Notes under the pieces: generated by a model
Database searches by the model: none
What the model was told of the DNA's origin: nothing
What the model saw: the letters and a program-made list of their open reading frames with translations, nothing else
Shown here: positions 23,970-37,025 of the stretch, one piece after another
How positions within the stretch are numbered: the first letter of the stretch is position 1
Layout: the number at the start of each line of letters is the position of its first letter
Assembly (NCBI RefSeq): GCF_003470665.1
Contig: NZ_QRJZ01000020.1
Coordinates: forward strand, 1 to 46,801
Reading direction: 5' to 3'
Length of the DNA: 46,801 nucleotides
Origin: Collinsella sp. AM17-1
Lineage (GTDB): Bacteria > Actinomycetota > Coriobacteriia > Coriobacteriales > Coriobacteriaceae
Program-made: the position numbers and the translations under genes

Positions 23970-24014
23970 TTCAGGCGAATATCGCTCAAAATAACCGTCC
24001 ATATAACGCAAAAT

Positions 24015-24043
24015 AGGCCGCTTCCCCTAGTGGGAAGCGGCCT
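24015..24043 (-). terminator. Terminator of the sigma/anti-sigma operon
   Basis: A 12-bp perfect stem (24015-24026 with 24032-24043), 5-nt loop, followed on the minus strand by UAUUUUGCG. It lies seven bases past the anti-sigma stop codon. Confidence 0.85.
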
Positions 24044-24049
24044 CAAGCC

Positions 24050-25126
24050 TTACGAGTAGACGATGGTAAAGGGTACTTCTGTTTCGGTCTCTCCTGTTGA
24101 TGTGCACCTCGTTCCCTCAAGGGTTACCGATACAACCTGATCGACATTGATGAGCCTTGTCGGAACCCAGATGTTCTCTCCGCTATTGCGCGCCATCGAA
24201 ACATAGAAATTGTACGCCCCTGCGTCGTCATCTTCGATAATCTGCTCCGATCCATCCTTGTAGCTGACGGTCAGTTTATGATCAACTGCTTCATAGCCCA
24301 GATCATCGATGTGCGTCTGGATGGAAAACGGGCTGATCTCGAGAGGCGAGTCGTCGGAGCGGAGCTCCTTTGTATCGACGTGCGCTCCGACGTTAAACTC
24401 TGGCGTCGATACCTCGATCACCTTCGCATCCTCACCTTTGCCCTCCGTCCAACTGATATTCCAGGTGACCGCATGTCGTAAATCTCGATCGCGATTCCAA
24501 GATGCAAAGTACATCGTGCCGTTAATGACCGTGTCGCTTGATGTGTCTTTATCAATGGTGCAGCGTGTATCAGCCCATTCCTCGCCGAAGTTCATGCTGG
24601 GTGTACTGACGCCCCCTTCTTCTTCACCATAGAGAACAAGTTCGCCAAGCTCTGCCGCCGGCTTGTAGTAGTTAACGCCATTCGGATTGGACAATGTAAA
24701 CGTCACAGCACCGCAACCGTTCTCGTCGATTGCCATCTCATGAATGTCGAGCGTATAGCCGTTGCCCTCGACGGACAGATTGACCTTCTGGACTGCACCC
24801 TCCAGGCTTTGGGGCGCGATACCATCACCAAACTCTCTGGTGTAGGTATATTTCGTCCCCGACGAGCCGCCATTTGTCCAGGTAACGGACTCACCGTTGC
24901 CATGGTTTCCCCAGGCAGAGGCAAAATAACTGGAATTGACAACAGCGTAGGCGACCCCTCCGGTCGCCAGCACTCCGGCAAGACATCCGATTACGGCAAC
25001 ATACAGAGGCTTCGCGTGACCCTTTCGGCGAAGCGGCTCGCCAGCAGCGGCATAAAGAACACGGTCAGCAAGATCGCTATCGGCTTGGACGGACTCGAAG
25101 GCCTGCTTGATCTGGTTGGATTTCAC
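24050..25126 (-). CDS. Membrane anti-sigma factor-like protein with extracytoplasmic domain
   Basis: A 358-aa single-pass protein: cytoplasmic N-terminus (1-40), one membrane helix (about 41-63, YVAVIGCLAGVLATGGVAYAVV), then a large Asp/Glu-, Gly- and aromatic-rich outer domain of beta character. The layout, and the start 50 bases inside the sigma gene, match anti-sigma factors of the DUF4179 type, but I cannot confirm the family. The outer domain is presumably a sensor. The start is GTG behind GAGGAGG. A clear stop and terminator follow. Confidence 0.78.
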   Translation of the reverse strand: MKSNQIKQAFESVQADSDLADRVLYAAAGEPLRRKGHAKPLYVAVIGCLAGVLATGGVAYAVVNSSYFASAWGNHGNGESVTWTNGGSSGTKYTYTREFGDGIAPQSLEGAVQKVNLSVEGNGYTLDIHEMAIDENGCGAVTFTLSNPNGVNYYKPAAELGELVLYGEEEGGVSTPSMNFGEEWADTRCTIDKDTSSDTVINGTMYFASWNRDRDLRHAVTWNISWTEGKGEDAKVIEVSTPEFNVGAHVDTKELRSDDSPLEISPFSIQTHIDDLGYEAVDHKLTVSYKDGSEQIIEDDDAGAYNFYVSMARNSGENIWVPTRLINVDQVVSVTLEGTRCTSTGETETEVPFTIVYS

Positions 25127-25595
25127 GGTCGCCCTCCTCTAGGATGAACTTGAGCTTCGATCTGCCGCGAGCTAAACGCGTTCGAACGGTCGCGGCTGGC
25201 ACATGCAGTAACTCGGCAATTTCTGAAGTCGAGAAGCCCAGATAGTAATAGAGCACGATAGGAATACGGAATCGCTCCGGAAGTCGCATAACGTCTGACA
25301 GGACCGCCTTGGTCTCCTCCTGCGCCGTCGAAAGCGAATCGGCCAGATTCTCAATATCCTCCACGCGCCTCCACGGCTTTCGAAAGAGAGATTTACATTC
25401 ATTGATCGTGACCCGGATAAGCCATCGACGAAGATGCTCCCAGTTTTCAAATTGCGCGTCGCTTTTGAGCAACTTAAGAAAGACGTCTTGAGCGACATCG
25501 TCGGCGTCAGCGCGATCACGCAGATACGTCAATGCGATCCGAAACACGACATCCCGGTGGTCTTCGACCGCCTGTCTAAAAGCTTGTTCTTCCAT
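25077..25595 (-). CDS. ECF (sigma-70 family group 4) RNA polymerase sigma factor
   Basis: A 172-aa sigma factor with region 2 (HRDVVFRIALTYLRDRADADDVAQDVFLKLL) and region 4 with a helix-turn-helix (STSEIAELLHVPAATVRTRLARGRSKLK). Regions 1 and 3 are absent, as in ECF sigmas. ATG 25595 has GGGAGG six bases upstream; GTG 25601 is possible. Its last 50 bases overlap the anti-sigma gene. A TGAAAC/CGTATC promoter of ECF type lies just upstream, so autoregulation is likely. The stimulus is unknown. Confidence 0.92.
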   Translation of the reverse strand: MEEQAFRQAVEDHRDVVFRIALTYLRDRADADDVAQDVFLKLLKSDAQFENWEHLRRWLIRVTINECKSLFRKPWRRVEDIENLADSLSTAQEETKAVLSDVMRLPERFRIPIVLYYYLGFSTSEIAELLHVPAATVRTRLARGRSKLKFILEEGDREIQPDQAGLRVRPSR

Positions 25596-25643
25596 AATCA
25601 CCTCCCGGTGACATTAATGGTTCTCGATGAGGCCCTCACCATA

Positions 25644-25672
25644 GATACGCTCTTGTCGGGCGAAATGTTTCA
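25644..25672 (-). promoter_or_regulatory. Predicted ECF-type autoregulatory promoter
   Basis: Minus strand: TGAAACA (25666-25672), 16-base spacer, CGTATC (25644-25649), about 49 bases upstream of the sigma start. GAAAC and CGT are the hallmark -35 and -10 elements of many ECF promoters, and no housekeeping promoter is evident. The rest of the 25596-25905 gap holds inverted repeat B and the rpoC terminator. Confidence 0.65.
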
Positions 25673-25685
25673 AATTCAAGCATGA

Positions 25686-25720
25686 AAAACCGACCAAAAT
25701 AAACCTGTCCCTTTTTGGCA
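25686..25720. repeat. Inverted repeat copy B flanking the sigma cassette
   Basis: Reverse complement of copy A (23739-23773), 34 of 35 identical. It lies about 15 bases upstream of the predicted ECF -35 and therefore marks the promoter-side boundary of the cassette. Confidence 0.8.
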
Positions 25721-25761
25721 AGGGATCAACGGAACGCAACAGGTTGAGCATACGCAAGCGA

Positions 25762-25861
25762 GCGGCCCCCAGAGCGTACAAGGTGGCATGAAAAAGGCAG
25801 GGCATTGACCTTTTGGTCATGCCCTGCCTTTTGAATGACAGATTGTAGCTCTGGGGGCCGC
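25762..25861 (-). terminator. rpoC terminator nested in a longer inverted repeat
   Basis: The inner hairpin (AAAAGGCAGGGCAT 25792-25805 with 25819-25832, plus GACC/GGTC) has a U-tract on the minus strand and is a strong terminator for rpoBC. It sits inside a second pair of arms, GCGGCCCCCAGAGC... (25762-25781) and its complement (25843-25861), with a single bulged base. Confidence 0.85.
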
Positions 25862-25905
25862 GCAGCGACGGAGGTCGCCGCCGTTCGTTAGAACGGCGGA
25901 ACTAA

Positions 25906-30381
<4,476 letters not shown>

Positions 30382-30387
30382 AGTCAA

Positions 30388-33300
30388 CTACTCCTTATCA
30401 GTGGTCGTGGCGGCGACAGCCTCGGGCGCCTCGGCGGTCTCGGCATCCTCGGCCTCGACGTCGGCGTCAACGCCGGCGAGCGCAGCCAGGTCGTCGAGAG
30501 CAGAGGTCTCCTCGGCGGTCACAGGGGCGGAGGCGTCCTCGTCGGCATCGTGCATGGGCTCGATGTCCAGTGCGAGGGAGCGGATCTCCTTGACGAGAAC
30601 CTTGAAGGACTCGGGGATTCCCGGGACCGGAACATTCTCGCCCTTGACGATGGACTCGTAGGTCTTGACGCGGCCCACGGTATCGTCGGACTTGACGGTC
30701 AGGATCTCCTGCAGGACGTTGGAAGCACCGTATGCGTACAGTGCCCAAACTTCCATCTCGCCGAAACGCTGGCCGCCGAACTGGGCCTTGCCGCCCAGAG
30801 GCTGCTGGGTAACCAGGCTGTAAGGGCCGGTCGAACGGGCGTGGATCTTGTCGTCGACCATGTGGCCGAGCTTGAGGATGTAGGACGTACCCACGGTAAT
30901 GGGCTCGCGGAACTCCTCGCCGGTACGGCCGTCGAACAGACGGGTCTTGCCGCGCTCGTCAAGCTGGGTGACGAACTCGGGGCGCATGTGATCGCCAAAG
31001 GCAGCGGTGGCCTTGTTGAGCATGTTCTTGTTGGCACGACGAATGACCTCGGCGATCTCGTCCTCCTTGGCGCCGTCGAAGACGGGCGTGGCGGTGAAGA
31101 ACGGACCGGGGACGTACTTGTCGGAGTCGGCCTGCTCGGTATCCCAACCGCAGGCAGCGGCCCAGCCAAGGTGGCACTCGAGCAGCTGGCCGACGTTCAT
31201 ACGCGAGGGAACGCCCAGCGGGTTGAGGATAACGTCGATCGGGGTACCGTCAGCCATGTAGGGCATGTCCTCGACCGGCAGAACGTTACAGATAACACCC
31301 TTGTTGCCGTGGCGGCCGGCGATCTTATCGCCCTGCTGGATCTTACGACGCTGGGCGACGTAGACGCGCACCTGCTCGTTGACGCCGGGGGCCAGGTCGT
31401 CGCCGTTCTCGCGGCTAAAGCGGACGACGTCGATGACGCGGCCGTAAGCGCCGTGAGGCATCTTAAGGGAGGTATCGCGGACGTCGTGGGCCTTGGCACC
31501 GAAGATGGCGCGCAGCAGGCGCTCCTCGGCGGTCAGAGCGCTCTCGCCCTTAGGCGTGACCTTGCCGACCAGGATGTCGCCAGGGCCGACCTCGGCGCCG
31601 ATGCGGATGATGCCGTCCTCGTCGAGGTTGGCAAGCATGTCCTCGGAGAGGTTCGGGATCTCGCGGGTGATCTCCTCGGGGCCGAGCTTGGTGTCGCGGG
31701 CGTCGATCTCGTGACGGGTGATGTTGATGGTCGTCAGCAGGTCCTCGGCCACCAGGCGCTCGGACACGACGATACCGTCCTCGTAGTTAAAGCCTTCCCA
31801 CGGCATGTAGGCCACGGTGAGGTTCTGGCCCAGTGCGAGCTCGCCGTGATCGGTCGAAGGACCGTCGGCCAGAGGCTCGCCCTGCTCAACGGTGTCACCG
31901 ACGCGCACGAGCGGACGGTGGTTGATGCAGGTGGACTGGTTGGAGCGCTGGTACTTGGCCAGGTGATACTCGTCCATGCCGCCGGCATGCTTGACGATAA
32001 TCTTGGCGGCGTCGGCAAAGATAACCTCGCCGGCGTTCTTGGCCAGGGTGACCTCGCCGGAGTCCAGAGCGGCGCGACGCTCCATGCCGGTACCGACATA
32101 GGGAGCGGCGGGGTGAACCAGCGGCACGGCCTGACGCTGCATGTTGGCGCCCATCAGCGTACGCTTGGCGTCGTCGTGCTCAAGGAACGGGATCAGCGTG
32201 GCTGCGACGGAGAGCATCTGACGCGGCGAGACGTCCATGTAGTCGACGTCCTCGACGGGCACGTCGGCGGGAGCGCCGAAGGAGCCGTCGAAGTCGCGGG
32301 TACGGGCGATCACGGTGTGCGGACGGACAAGCTTGCCCTCGGCATCGGTCGTGATGAACTCGTTGGTCTTGGGATCGAGCGGCGTGTTGGCCGGCGCGAT
32401 GACGTGCTTCTCTTCCTCGTCAGCGGTCATCCAGTCGATCTGGTCGGTGGCAACGCCGTTCTCGACGCGACGGAACGGGGCCTCGATGAAGCCATACTCG
32501 TTGACGCGGGCGTAGAGGGCGAGCGAGCCGATCAGGCCGATGTTGGGGCCTTCGGGGGTCTCGATCGGGCACATGCGGCTGTAGTGCGAGTTGTGAACGT
32601 CGCGGACGGCCGTCGGCACGTTGGTGCGGCGGCTGGAGCCGGACTTGTGGCCGGCAAGACCACCAGGGCCGAGTGCGGACAGACGGCGCTTGTGGGTCAG
32701 ACCGGTCAGGGGGTTCGCCTGGTCCATGAACTGCGAGAGCTGCGAGGAACCGAAGAACTCCTTGATGGAGGCCACGATCGGGCGGATGTTGATGAGCGAC
32801 TGCGGGGTGATCTCGTCGATGTCCTGGGAGCTCATGCGCTCACGGACGACGCGCTCCATACGGCTCATGCCGATACGGAACTGGTTGGCGACGAGCTCGC
32901 CAACGGTGCGGATACGGCGGTTGCCAAAGTGGTCGATGTCGTCGACCTTGAAGCCCTGCTCGCCGGCAGCGAGGGACAGCAGGTAGCGCAGCGTAGCGAC
33001 GATATCCTCGTCGGTGAGCACCGTGACCTCTTCCTCGGTGGTGAGGTTGAGCTTCTTGTTGACCTTGTAACGACCGACGCGGGCCAGATCGTAGCGCTGC
33101 GGGTTAAAGAGCAGGCCCTCGAGCAGGCTGCGGGAAGCGTCCACGGTGGGAGGCTCGCCCGGGCGCAGGCGACGGTAGATCTCGATGAGGGCGTCCTCGC
33201 GAGTGAGAGCGGTGTCGCGCTCCAGGGTGCGCTTGATCACATCGGAGTTGCCGAGCAGCTCGATGATGTCGTCGTTGGTGACGGCGATGCCAAGGGCGCG

Positions 33301-33879
33301 CAGGAACATCGTGGCGCTCTGCTTGCGCTTACGGTCGATGGAGACCATGAGCTGGTCGCGCTTGTCGACCTCAAACTCAAGCCAGGCACCGCGGGACGGG
33401 ATGATCTGGGCCTTGTAGATCTGCTTGCCCGAATCCATCTCGGAGCTGTAGTACACGCCCGGGGAGCGGACGAGCTGCGAGACGACGATACGCTCGGTAC
33501 CGTTGATGATGAAGGTGCCCTGATCGGTCATCATGGGGAAGTCGCCCATAAAGACGAGCTGCTCCTTGATCTCGCCGGTCTCCTTGTTGGTGAGACGGAC
33601 GTCGGTCAGAAGCGGAGCCTGATAGGTCATATCCTTCTCGCGGCACTCCTCGACGGTGTGCGCGGGGTCGCCGAACTGATGCTCGCCGAAGGTAACCTCG
33701 AGAACATGGTTCTGGCTCTGGATGGGGCTGGATTCCTTGAACGCCTCACGAAGGCCCTCGTCCTTAAAACGCTCAAAGGATTCCCTTTGAACAGAGATAA
33801 GGTTGGGGAGCTCCATGGCCTCCGGGATTTTCCCGAAGCTGACGCGCTTGCGCTCAGTGGCAGTGTATGCGTAGGTCAC
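30388..33879 (-). CDS. rpoB: RNA polymerase beta subunit
   Basis: The beta subunit (1163 aa, close to mycobacterial length). The rifampicin region reads [32 protein letters not shown], with the Asp, His and Ser that matter for drug binding all wild-type, so a rifampicin-sensitive enzyme is expected. The C-terminus ends in an Ala/Asp/Glu-rich tail. The start is GTG behind AAGGAGG. It is separated from rplL by galU and has its own predicted promoter. Confidence 0.97.
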   Translation of the reverse strand: MTYAYTATERKRVSFGKIPEAMELPNLISVQRESFERFKDEGLREAFKESSPIQSQNHVLEVTFGEHQFGDPAHTVEECREKDMTYQAPLLTDVRLTNKETGEIKEQLVFMGDFPMMTDQGTFIINGTERIVVSQLVRSPGVYYSSEMDSGKQIYKAQIIPSRGAWLEFEVDKRDQLMVSIDRKRKQSATMFLRALGIAVTNDDIIELLGNSDVIKRTLERDTALTREDALIEIYRRLRPGEPPTVDASRSLLEGLLFNPQRYDLARVGRYKVNKKLNLTTEEEVTVLTDEDIVATLRYLLSLAAGEQGFKVDDIDHFGNRRIRTVGELVANQFRIGMSRMERVVRERMSSQDIDEITPQSLINIRPIVASIKEFFGSSQLSQFMDQANPLTGLTHKRRLSALGPGGLAGHKSGSSRRTNVPTAVRDVHNSHYSRMCPIETPEGPNIGLIGSLALYARVNEYGFIEAPFRRVENGVATDQIDWMTADEEEKHVIAPANTPLDPKTNEFITTDAEGKLVRPHTVIARTRDFDGSFGAPADVPVEDVDYMDVSPRQMLSVAATLIPFLEHDDAKRTLMGANMQRQAVPLVHPAAPYVGTGMERRAALDSGEVTLAKNAGEVIFADAAKIIVKHAGGMDEYHLAKYQRSNQSTCINHRPLVRVGDTVEQGEPLADGPSTDHGELALGQNLTVAYMPWEGFNYEDGIVVSERLVAEDLLTTINITRHEIDARDTKLGPEEITREIPNLSEDMLANLDEDGIIRIGAEVGPGDILVGKVTPKGESALTAEERLLRAIFGAKAHDVRDTSLKMPHGAYGRVIDVVRFSRENGDDLAPGVNEQVRVYVAQRRKIQQGDKIAGRHGNKGVICNVLPVEDMPYMADGTPIDVILNPLGVPSRMNVGQLLECHLGWAAACGWDTEQADSDKYVPGPFFTATPVFDGAKEDEIAEVIRRANKNMLNKATAAFGDHMRPEFVTQLDERGKTRLFDGRTGEEFREPITVGTSYILKLGHMVDDKIHARSTGPYSLVTQQPLGGKAQFGGQRFGEMEVWALYAYGASNVLQEILTVKSDDTVGRVKTYESIVKGENVPVPGIPESFKVLVKEIRSLALDIEPMHDADEDASAPVTAEETSALDDLAALAGVDADVEAEDAETAEAPEAVAATTTDKE

Positions 33880-33952
33880 CAGGTTTTTCCTCCTTCACGG
33901 AAATGCTCGGTGGGTTGGCGAGGCATAGCTTCGCCAGTTATCGCAACCTAAT

Positions 33953-33980
33953 AGTTTATCAGGTACCGACCGTTGGGCAA
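33953..33980 (-). promoter_or_regulatory. Predicted rpoBC promoter
   Basis: Minus strand: TTGCCC (33975-33980), 16-base spacer, TAAACT (33953-33958), about 70 bases upstream of the rpoB GTG. The match is moderate. An independent promoter is expected because a terminator follows galU. Confidence 0.45.
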
Positions 33981-34063
33981 GAAAAGCCTTGACGCGATTG
34001 AGTTTTTGGAGTAGCAAAGTTTTTCGAAAGAAAACACGCAGGTAGATGTATGTATATCGAACA

Positions 34064-34090
34064 TCTGTTCATATATTTTCTGTGAACAGA
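34064..34090. promoter_or_regulatory. Palindrome TCTGTTCA-N11-TGAACAGA upstream of rpoB
   Basis: A perfect 8-bp inverted repeat with an 11-base AT-rich centre. The left half is part of CGAACATCTGTTCA (34058-34071), which resembles a Gram-positive LexA box (GAAC-N4-GTTC). It could be an operator about 85 bases upstream of the rpoB promoter; the regulator is unknown. Confidence 0.4.
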
Positions 34091-34141
34091 GCTGCTGATG
34101 CGCGCCGCTGAACGGCGAAATGACGGCGAGGGTTGGTCAGG

Positions 34142-34313
34142 CGGAAAGTGCGTCCCGTTTTGAGGCCTCAAACTGGGTCGCAGTTTCCGGTTGAGCACTG
34201 TTTGGGAAAGCATATCCCGTTCTGAGCCGAAATTCCGGGTCGCAGTTTCCGCTAGGGGTTCCAACCGGAAAGCGCGTCCCAGAATTCGACCAAATTGTGG
34301 GTCGCACTTTCCG
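34142..34313. repeat. Three tandem REP-like imperfect palindromes
   Basis: Units begin at 34142, 34204 and 34265, about 61 bp apart, each about 49 bp. Each starts with a GGAAAGYGCGTCCC-like arm (GGAAAGCATATCCC in unit 2) and ends GGGTCGCA-S-TTTCCG, so each folds on itself; the first pairs 20 of 24 positions with no loop. The centres differ while the arms are kept. They fill most of the 509-base galU-rpoB gap between the galU terminator and the rpoB control region. Confidence 0.8.
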
Positions 34314-34333
34314 GAGCCAAGCTGTAGCTCGAA

Positions 34334-34368
34334 TAAAAAAACGGGTGCAGACCGAAGTCCGCACCCGT
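34334..34368 (-). terminator. galU terminator
   Basis: A 12-bp stem (34341-34352 with 34357-34368) with a TTCG tetraloop on the minus strand, followed by seven U residues. It lies 21 bases past the galU stop. Confidence 0.92.
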
Positions 34369-34388
34369 AAATGTCGATGCCCGAAGGC

Positions 34389-35297
34389 TTACTTGCGCAT
34401 CAATCCGCCGCGCTCGTCGATGGCGTCCCAGAAGGCATCGGCAAAGCGGGGGTCGTTTGCAGCCATGAGGGCGTTAGTGGCCATCCAACCAGAGGGAGTG
34501 CCAGTGTCGTAGCCCGACAGCGGGTCGATGACGACGGCGTACATGGCCTCGCGGTCGAGCGAACGGGCCATGGCGTCGGTGAGCTGGATCTCGCCGCCCT
34601 TGCCGGCCTGCTGATCTGCCAGCAAGTCCATGACCAACGGGCTCAGCAGGTAGCGACCGACGATGTACAGGTTGGACGGAGCCGCCTCGGGAGCGGGCTT
34701 CTCGACCAGACCGCCGATACGCCAGACAGCGCCCGGCTCTGCATCGGCAACGTCCTCGGCGCCCTCGAGCGAACCGACACGCTCGCCGGCGATAACGCCG
34801 TAGCGGCTGACTTCCTCGGGCGAGCAAGCAGCGACGGCGATAACCGAAGCGCCACCGTGCTCCTTGGAAACGGCGAGCATCTTGTCGCAGATGTCGCGAT
34901 TAGGCACAACGTAGTCGCCCAGAAGAACCAGGAAGTTCTCCCCTGCCACGGCGTCGGCAGCAGAGCGAATAGCATGGCCGAGACCCTTGGGCTCGTACTG
35001 ATAACGGAAGTCGACCGGCATACCGCCAGCGTGGGCGACGGCGTCGGCATAGGCGTTCTTGCCGCGCTCGCGCAGCAGGTTCTCAAGCGAGCGATCGGGC
35101 TGGAAGTAGTTCAGTAGCTCGGGCTTACCGGGAGAAGTAACGATGATGGCGTCGTCGACCTCCTCGGGGTCGAGCGCCTCCTCGACGACGTACTGAATGA
35201 CGGGCTTGTCGAGCACCGGCAGCATCTCTTTGGGCGTGCACTTGGTGCCAGGCAGAAAACGCGTGCCAAGACCGGCGGCGGGGATGATTGCCTTCAT
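34389..35297 (-). CDS. galU: UTP--glucose-1-phosphate uridylyltransferase
   Basis: Makes UDP-glucose for envelope polysaccharides and galactose metabolism (302 aa). MKAIIPAAGLGTRFLPGTKCTPKEMLPVLDKP is the nucleotidyltransferase signature, and LVEKPAPEAAPSNLYIVGRYLL follows later. The ATG at 35297 has an AAAGGA ribosome-binding site; upstream in-frame codons lack homology. It has its own promoter and terminator and lies between rplL and rpoB, which are adjacent in most bacteria. Confidence 0.95.
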   Translation of the reverse strand: MKAIIPAAGLGTRFLPGTKCTPKEMLPVLDKPVIQYVVEEALDPEEVDDAIIVTSPGKPELLNYFQPDRSLENLLRERGKNAYADAVAHAGGMPVDFRYQYEPKGLGHAIRSAADAVAGENFLVLLGDYVVPNRDICDKMLAVSKEHGGASVIAVAACSPEEVSRYGVIAGERVGSLEGAEDVADAEPGAVWRIGGLVEKPAPEAAPSNLYIVGRYLLSPLVMDLLADQQAGKGGEIQLTDAMARSLDREAMYAVVIDPLSGYDTGTPSGWMATNALMAANDPRFADAFWDAIDERGGLMRK

Positions 35298-35393
35298 GTT
35301 ATTCAAAGATCCTTTCGCAGGCGCAAAAGCGCCCCATGCGTGCGGCACACAGCCGCAGACCAAATTGCGATACCCAAGCATCTTACCGCTGGA

Positions 35394-35421
35394 ACTATAT
35401 GTCGCTACAAGGCAGAGACAA
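35394..35421 (-). promoter_or_regulatory. Predicted galU promoter
   Basis: Minus strand: TTGTCT (35416-35421), 16-base spacer, TATAGT (35394-35399), about 97 bases upstream of galU. A small hairpin TGCGGC-ACACA-GCCGCA (35341-35357) lies in the leader. Nothing else is recognised in the 314-base rplL-galU gap besides the rplL terminator. Confidence 0.6.
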
Positions 35422-35545
35422 TTCTTCAGCAGGTCAACGCAAATTATTGCTCGAATGGTGCAATTTTATTGCCCAACGGCAGGGCGCCCGATACGACGCA
35501 AATCACAGAACCTGGCAGTTTGAGCAACCGATGCCGAGGGACCGA

Positions 35546-35584
35546 AAAACAAAAAAGACGGGGCTCGCAATGCGAACCCCGTCT
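35546..35584 (-). terminator. rplJL terminator
   Basis: A stem of about 13 pairs with one mismatch (35556-35568 with 35572-35584), followed on the minus strand by UUUUUUGUUUUU. It lies 27 bases past the rplL stop and separates the L10-L7/L12 unit from galU and rpoBC. Confidence 0.92.
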
Positions 35585-35611
35585 GCAAAGAAATCTGGCG
35601 AGAAAGCCTGA

Positions 35612-35989
35612 TTACTTGAGGGTGACAGCAGCGCCAGCAGCCTCGAGCTTCTCCTTGGCAGCCTCGGCGTCCTCCTTCTTGGCACCCTCGAGAACAGCCT
35701 TGGGAGCGCCCTCGACGACCTCCTTGGCCTCCTTCAGGCCAAGGTTGGTGAGCTCACGGACGGCCTTGATGACCTGGATCTTGTTGTCGCCGAAGCCCTC
35801 GAGCACGACGTCAAACTCGGTCTTCTCCTCGGCCTCAGCAGCGCCAGCAGCGGGAGCGGCGACAACAGCGGCAGGAGCAGCGGCGGAAACGCCGAAGGTG
35901 TCCTCGATAGCCTTGACGAGCTCGGAAGCCTCGAGAAGGGTCATTTCCTTAAGAGCATCGATGATCTCATCGGTGGTAAGCTTAGCCAT
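35612..35989 (-). CDS. rplL: Ribosomal protein L7/L12
   Basis: Stalk protein (125 aa) that recruits translation GTPases. N-terminal dimerisation domain ([29 protein letters not shown]), Ala/Pro hinge (about 40-58), and C-terminal domain with the conserved [17 protein letters not shown] helix. The ATG at 35989 is the family start; an upstream frame to 36022 is rejected. Confidence 0.97.
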   Translation of the reverse strand: MAKLTTDEIIDALKEMTLLEASELVKAIEDTFGVSAAAPAAVVAAPAAGAAEAEEKTEFDVVLEGFGDNKIQVIKAVRELTNLGLKEAKEVVEGAPKAVLEGAKKEDAEAAKEKLEAAGAAVTLK

Positions 35990-36091
35990 TTCTAAGTCCT
36001 TTCGGTTTCCGTGTCTGTGCACGGAGATCAGTTAAAACACGGCGCGAATGCGCCAGGGGTGCGGCGTTGCCGCCGCGGGTGAAAACAGCGA

Positions 36092-36613
36092 CTAGGCTGC
36101 CTTCTGCTCGGAGACCTGCTGGATCGAACGAGCGAGACCAGAGGAAACGCCGTTGACGCAGACAGCGATGTCGCGAGCGAAACCGGAGATGAGACCGGCG
36201 ATCTGGCCGAGAAGCTGATCCTTGGTGGGCAGCTCGGCGATAGCCTTAACATCATCAGCGGAAACGGCCTTGCCGTCGGAGATACCGCCCTTGATCTCAA
36301 GGACGCCCTTGGACTTAGCGGAGAAGTCCTTAAGGGCCTTAGCGGCCTCGACCGGCTCGGTCTCGTAGAACACATAAGCGACGGGGCCGGCGAGGATCTC
36401 GTCGAGCTCGGGCTGCTCCTGGTTCTTGAGAGCGATCTTGACCAGGTTGTTCTTGTAGACCTTCATCTCGGCGCCGCACTCGCGAAGCTGATGACGCAGC
36501 TCCTGAGCCTGCTTAACCGTCAGACCGTTGTAGTTGACGACGAACAGACCGGCGTTCTCGGCGATACGGGACTCGATCTCTGCAACCTTGTCGATTTTGT
36601 ACTGCTGGGGCAT
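36092..36613 (-). CDS. rplJ: Ribosomal protein L10
   Basis: Base of the ribosomal stalk (173 aa), which holds L7/L12 dimers on its C-terminal helix. FVVNYNGLTVKQAQELRHQLRECGAEMKVYKNNLVKIAL is the family core. ATG with a GGAGGTG ribosome-binding site. About 210 bases of leader precede it, with a transcription terminator hairpin, pointing to attenuation control by L10-L12 binding as in other bacteria. Confidence 0.96.
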   Translation of the reverse strand: MPQQYKIDKVAEIESRIAENAGLFVVNYNGLTVKQAQELRHQLRECGAEMKVYKNNLVKIALKNQEQPELDEILAGPVAYVFYETEPVEAAKALKDFSAKSKGVLEIKGGISDGKAVSADDVKAIAELPTKDQLLGQIAGLISGFARDIAVCVNGVSSGLARSIQQVSEQKAA

Positions 36614-36678
36614 GAATTACACCTCCTCGAATTCTTTCCGGGCACGGTCCGCCACAAGGACGTGACGGGGGCATGTCC

Positions 36679-36715
36679 AAAAAGAAAGCCCCCGCGCTGC
36701 ATGAGCGACGGGGGC
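36679..36715 (-). promoter_or_regulatory. Attenuator terminator in the rplJ leader
   Basis: GCCCCCG (36688-36694) pairs with CGGGGGC (36709-36715), with extra pairing inside, followed on the minus strand by UUUCUUUUU. It lies between the rplJ promoter and gene, so full transcription must pass it. Position and form fit an L10-leader attenuator. Confidence 0.75.
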
Positions 36716-36829
36716 GAGAAGACATATCTACTCGACCACCTCGGCTGGCGGGATGTCCCATTAAGCTCGCGGGTAAGACCCGTTTGCGCCGGCTGTCTCT
36801 GGCAGCGGATTCGTGCGTGAACCGAAAGT

Positions 36830-36858
36830 ATTATGGCGGGGACCCCGGCGTCGGTCAA
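36830..36858 (-). promoter_or_regulatory. rplJ-rplL promoter
   Basis: Minus strand: TTGACC (36853-36858), 17-base spacer, CATAAT (36830-36835). A strong housekeeping match about 215 bases upstream of rplJ. The -35 overlaps the outermost arm (36856-36870) of the adjacent giant hairpin. Confidence 0.75.
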
Positions 36859-36891
36859 CGGGAAACCGGGGTGCACACAATTCCACCATCC

Positions 36892-37025
36892 GGCCGCACC
36901 GCCGAAGGCCAGGCGCAAGGTTTTCGCTCGGTCAGGTCCTGGGCTCGCACGAAGAGCACATTAAGTGCTCTTCGGCTCGTGCGGAATCTACGAAAACCTT
37001 GCGCCTGGCCTTCGGCGGCGCGGCC
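36892..37025. repeat. Giant hairpin with conserved core, rplJ-upstream copy
   Basis: 35-bp arms (36892-36926 and 36991-37025, one mismatch) enclose a 64-nt core with GTCCTG...GAAGAGCAC-ATTAA-GTGCTCTTC...CGTGCGGAA. The CACATTAAGTG centre, GTCCTG and GTGCGGAA are shared with the other two copies; the inner stem differs but stays paired. A second arm pair, CAACGGGAAACCGGG (36856-36870) and its complement (37045-37059), extends the structure across the rplJ -35 box. It lies between the aminotransferase stop and the rplJ promoter. Confidence 0.83.

Noticed and set aside
23615..24046. Minus-strand 143-codon frame in the rpsL-upstream gap.
   Set aside because: It runs through the giant hairpin, inverted repeat A and the terminator; no ribosome-binding site and no coherent protein.
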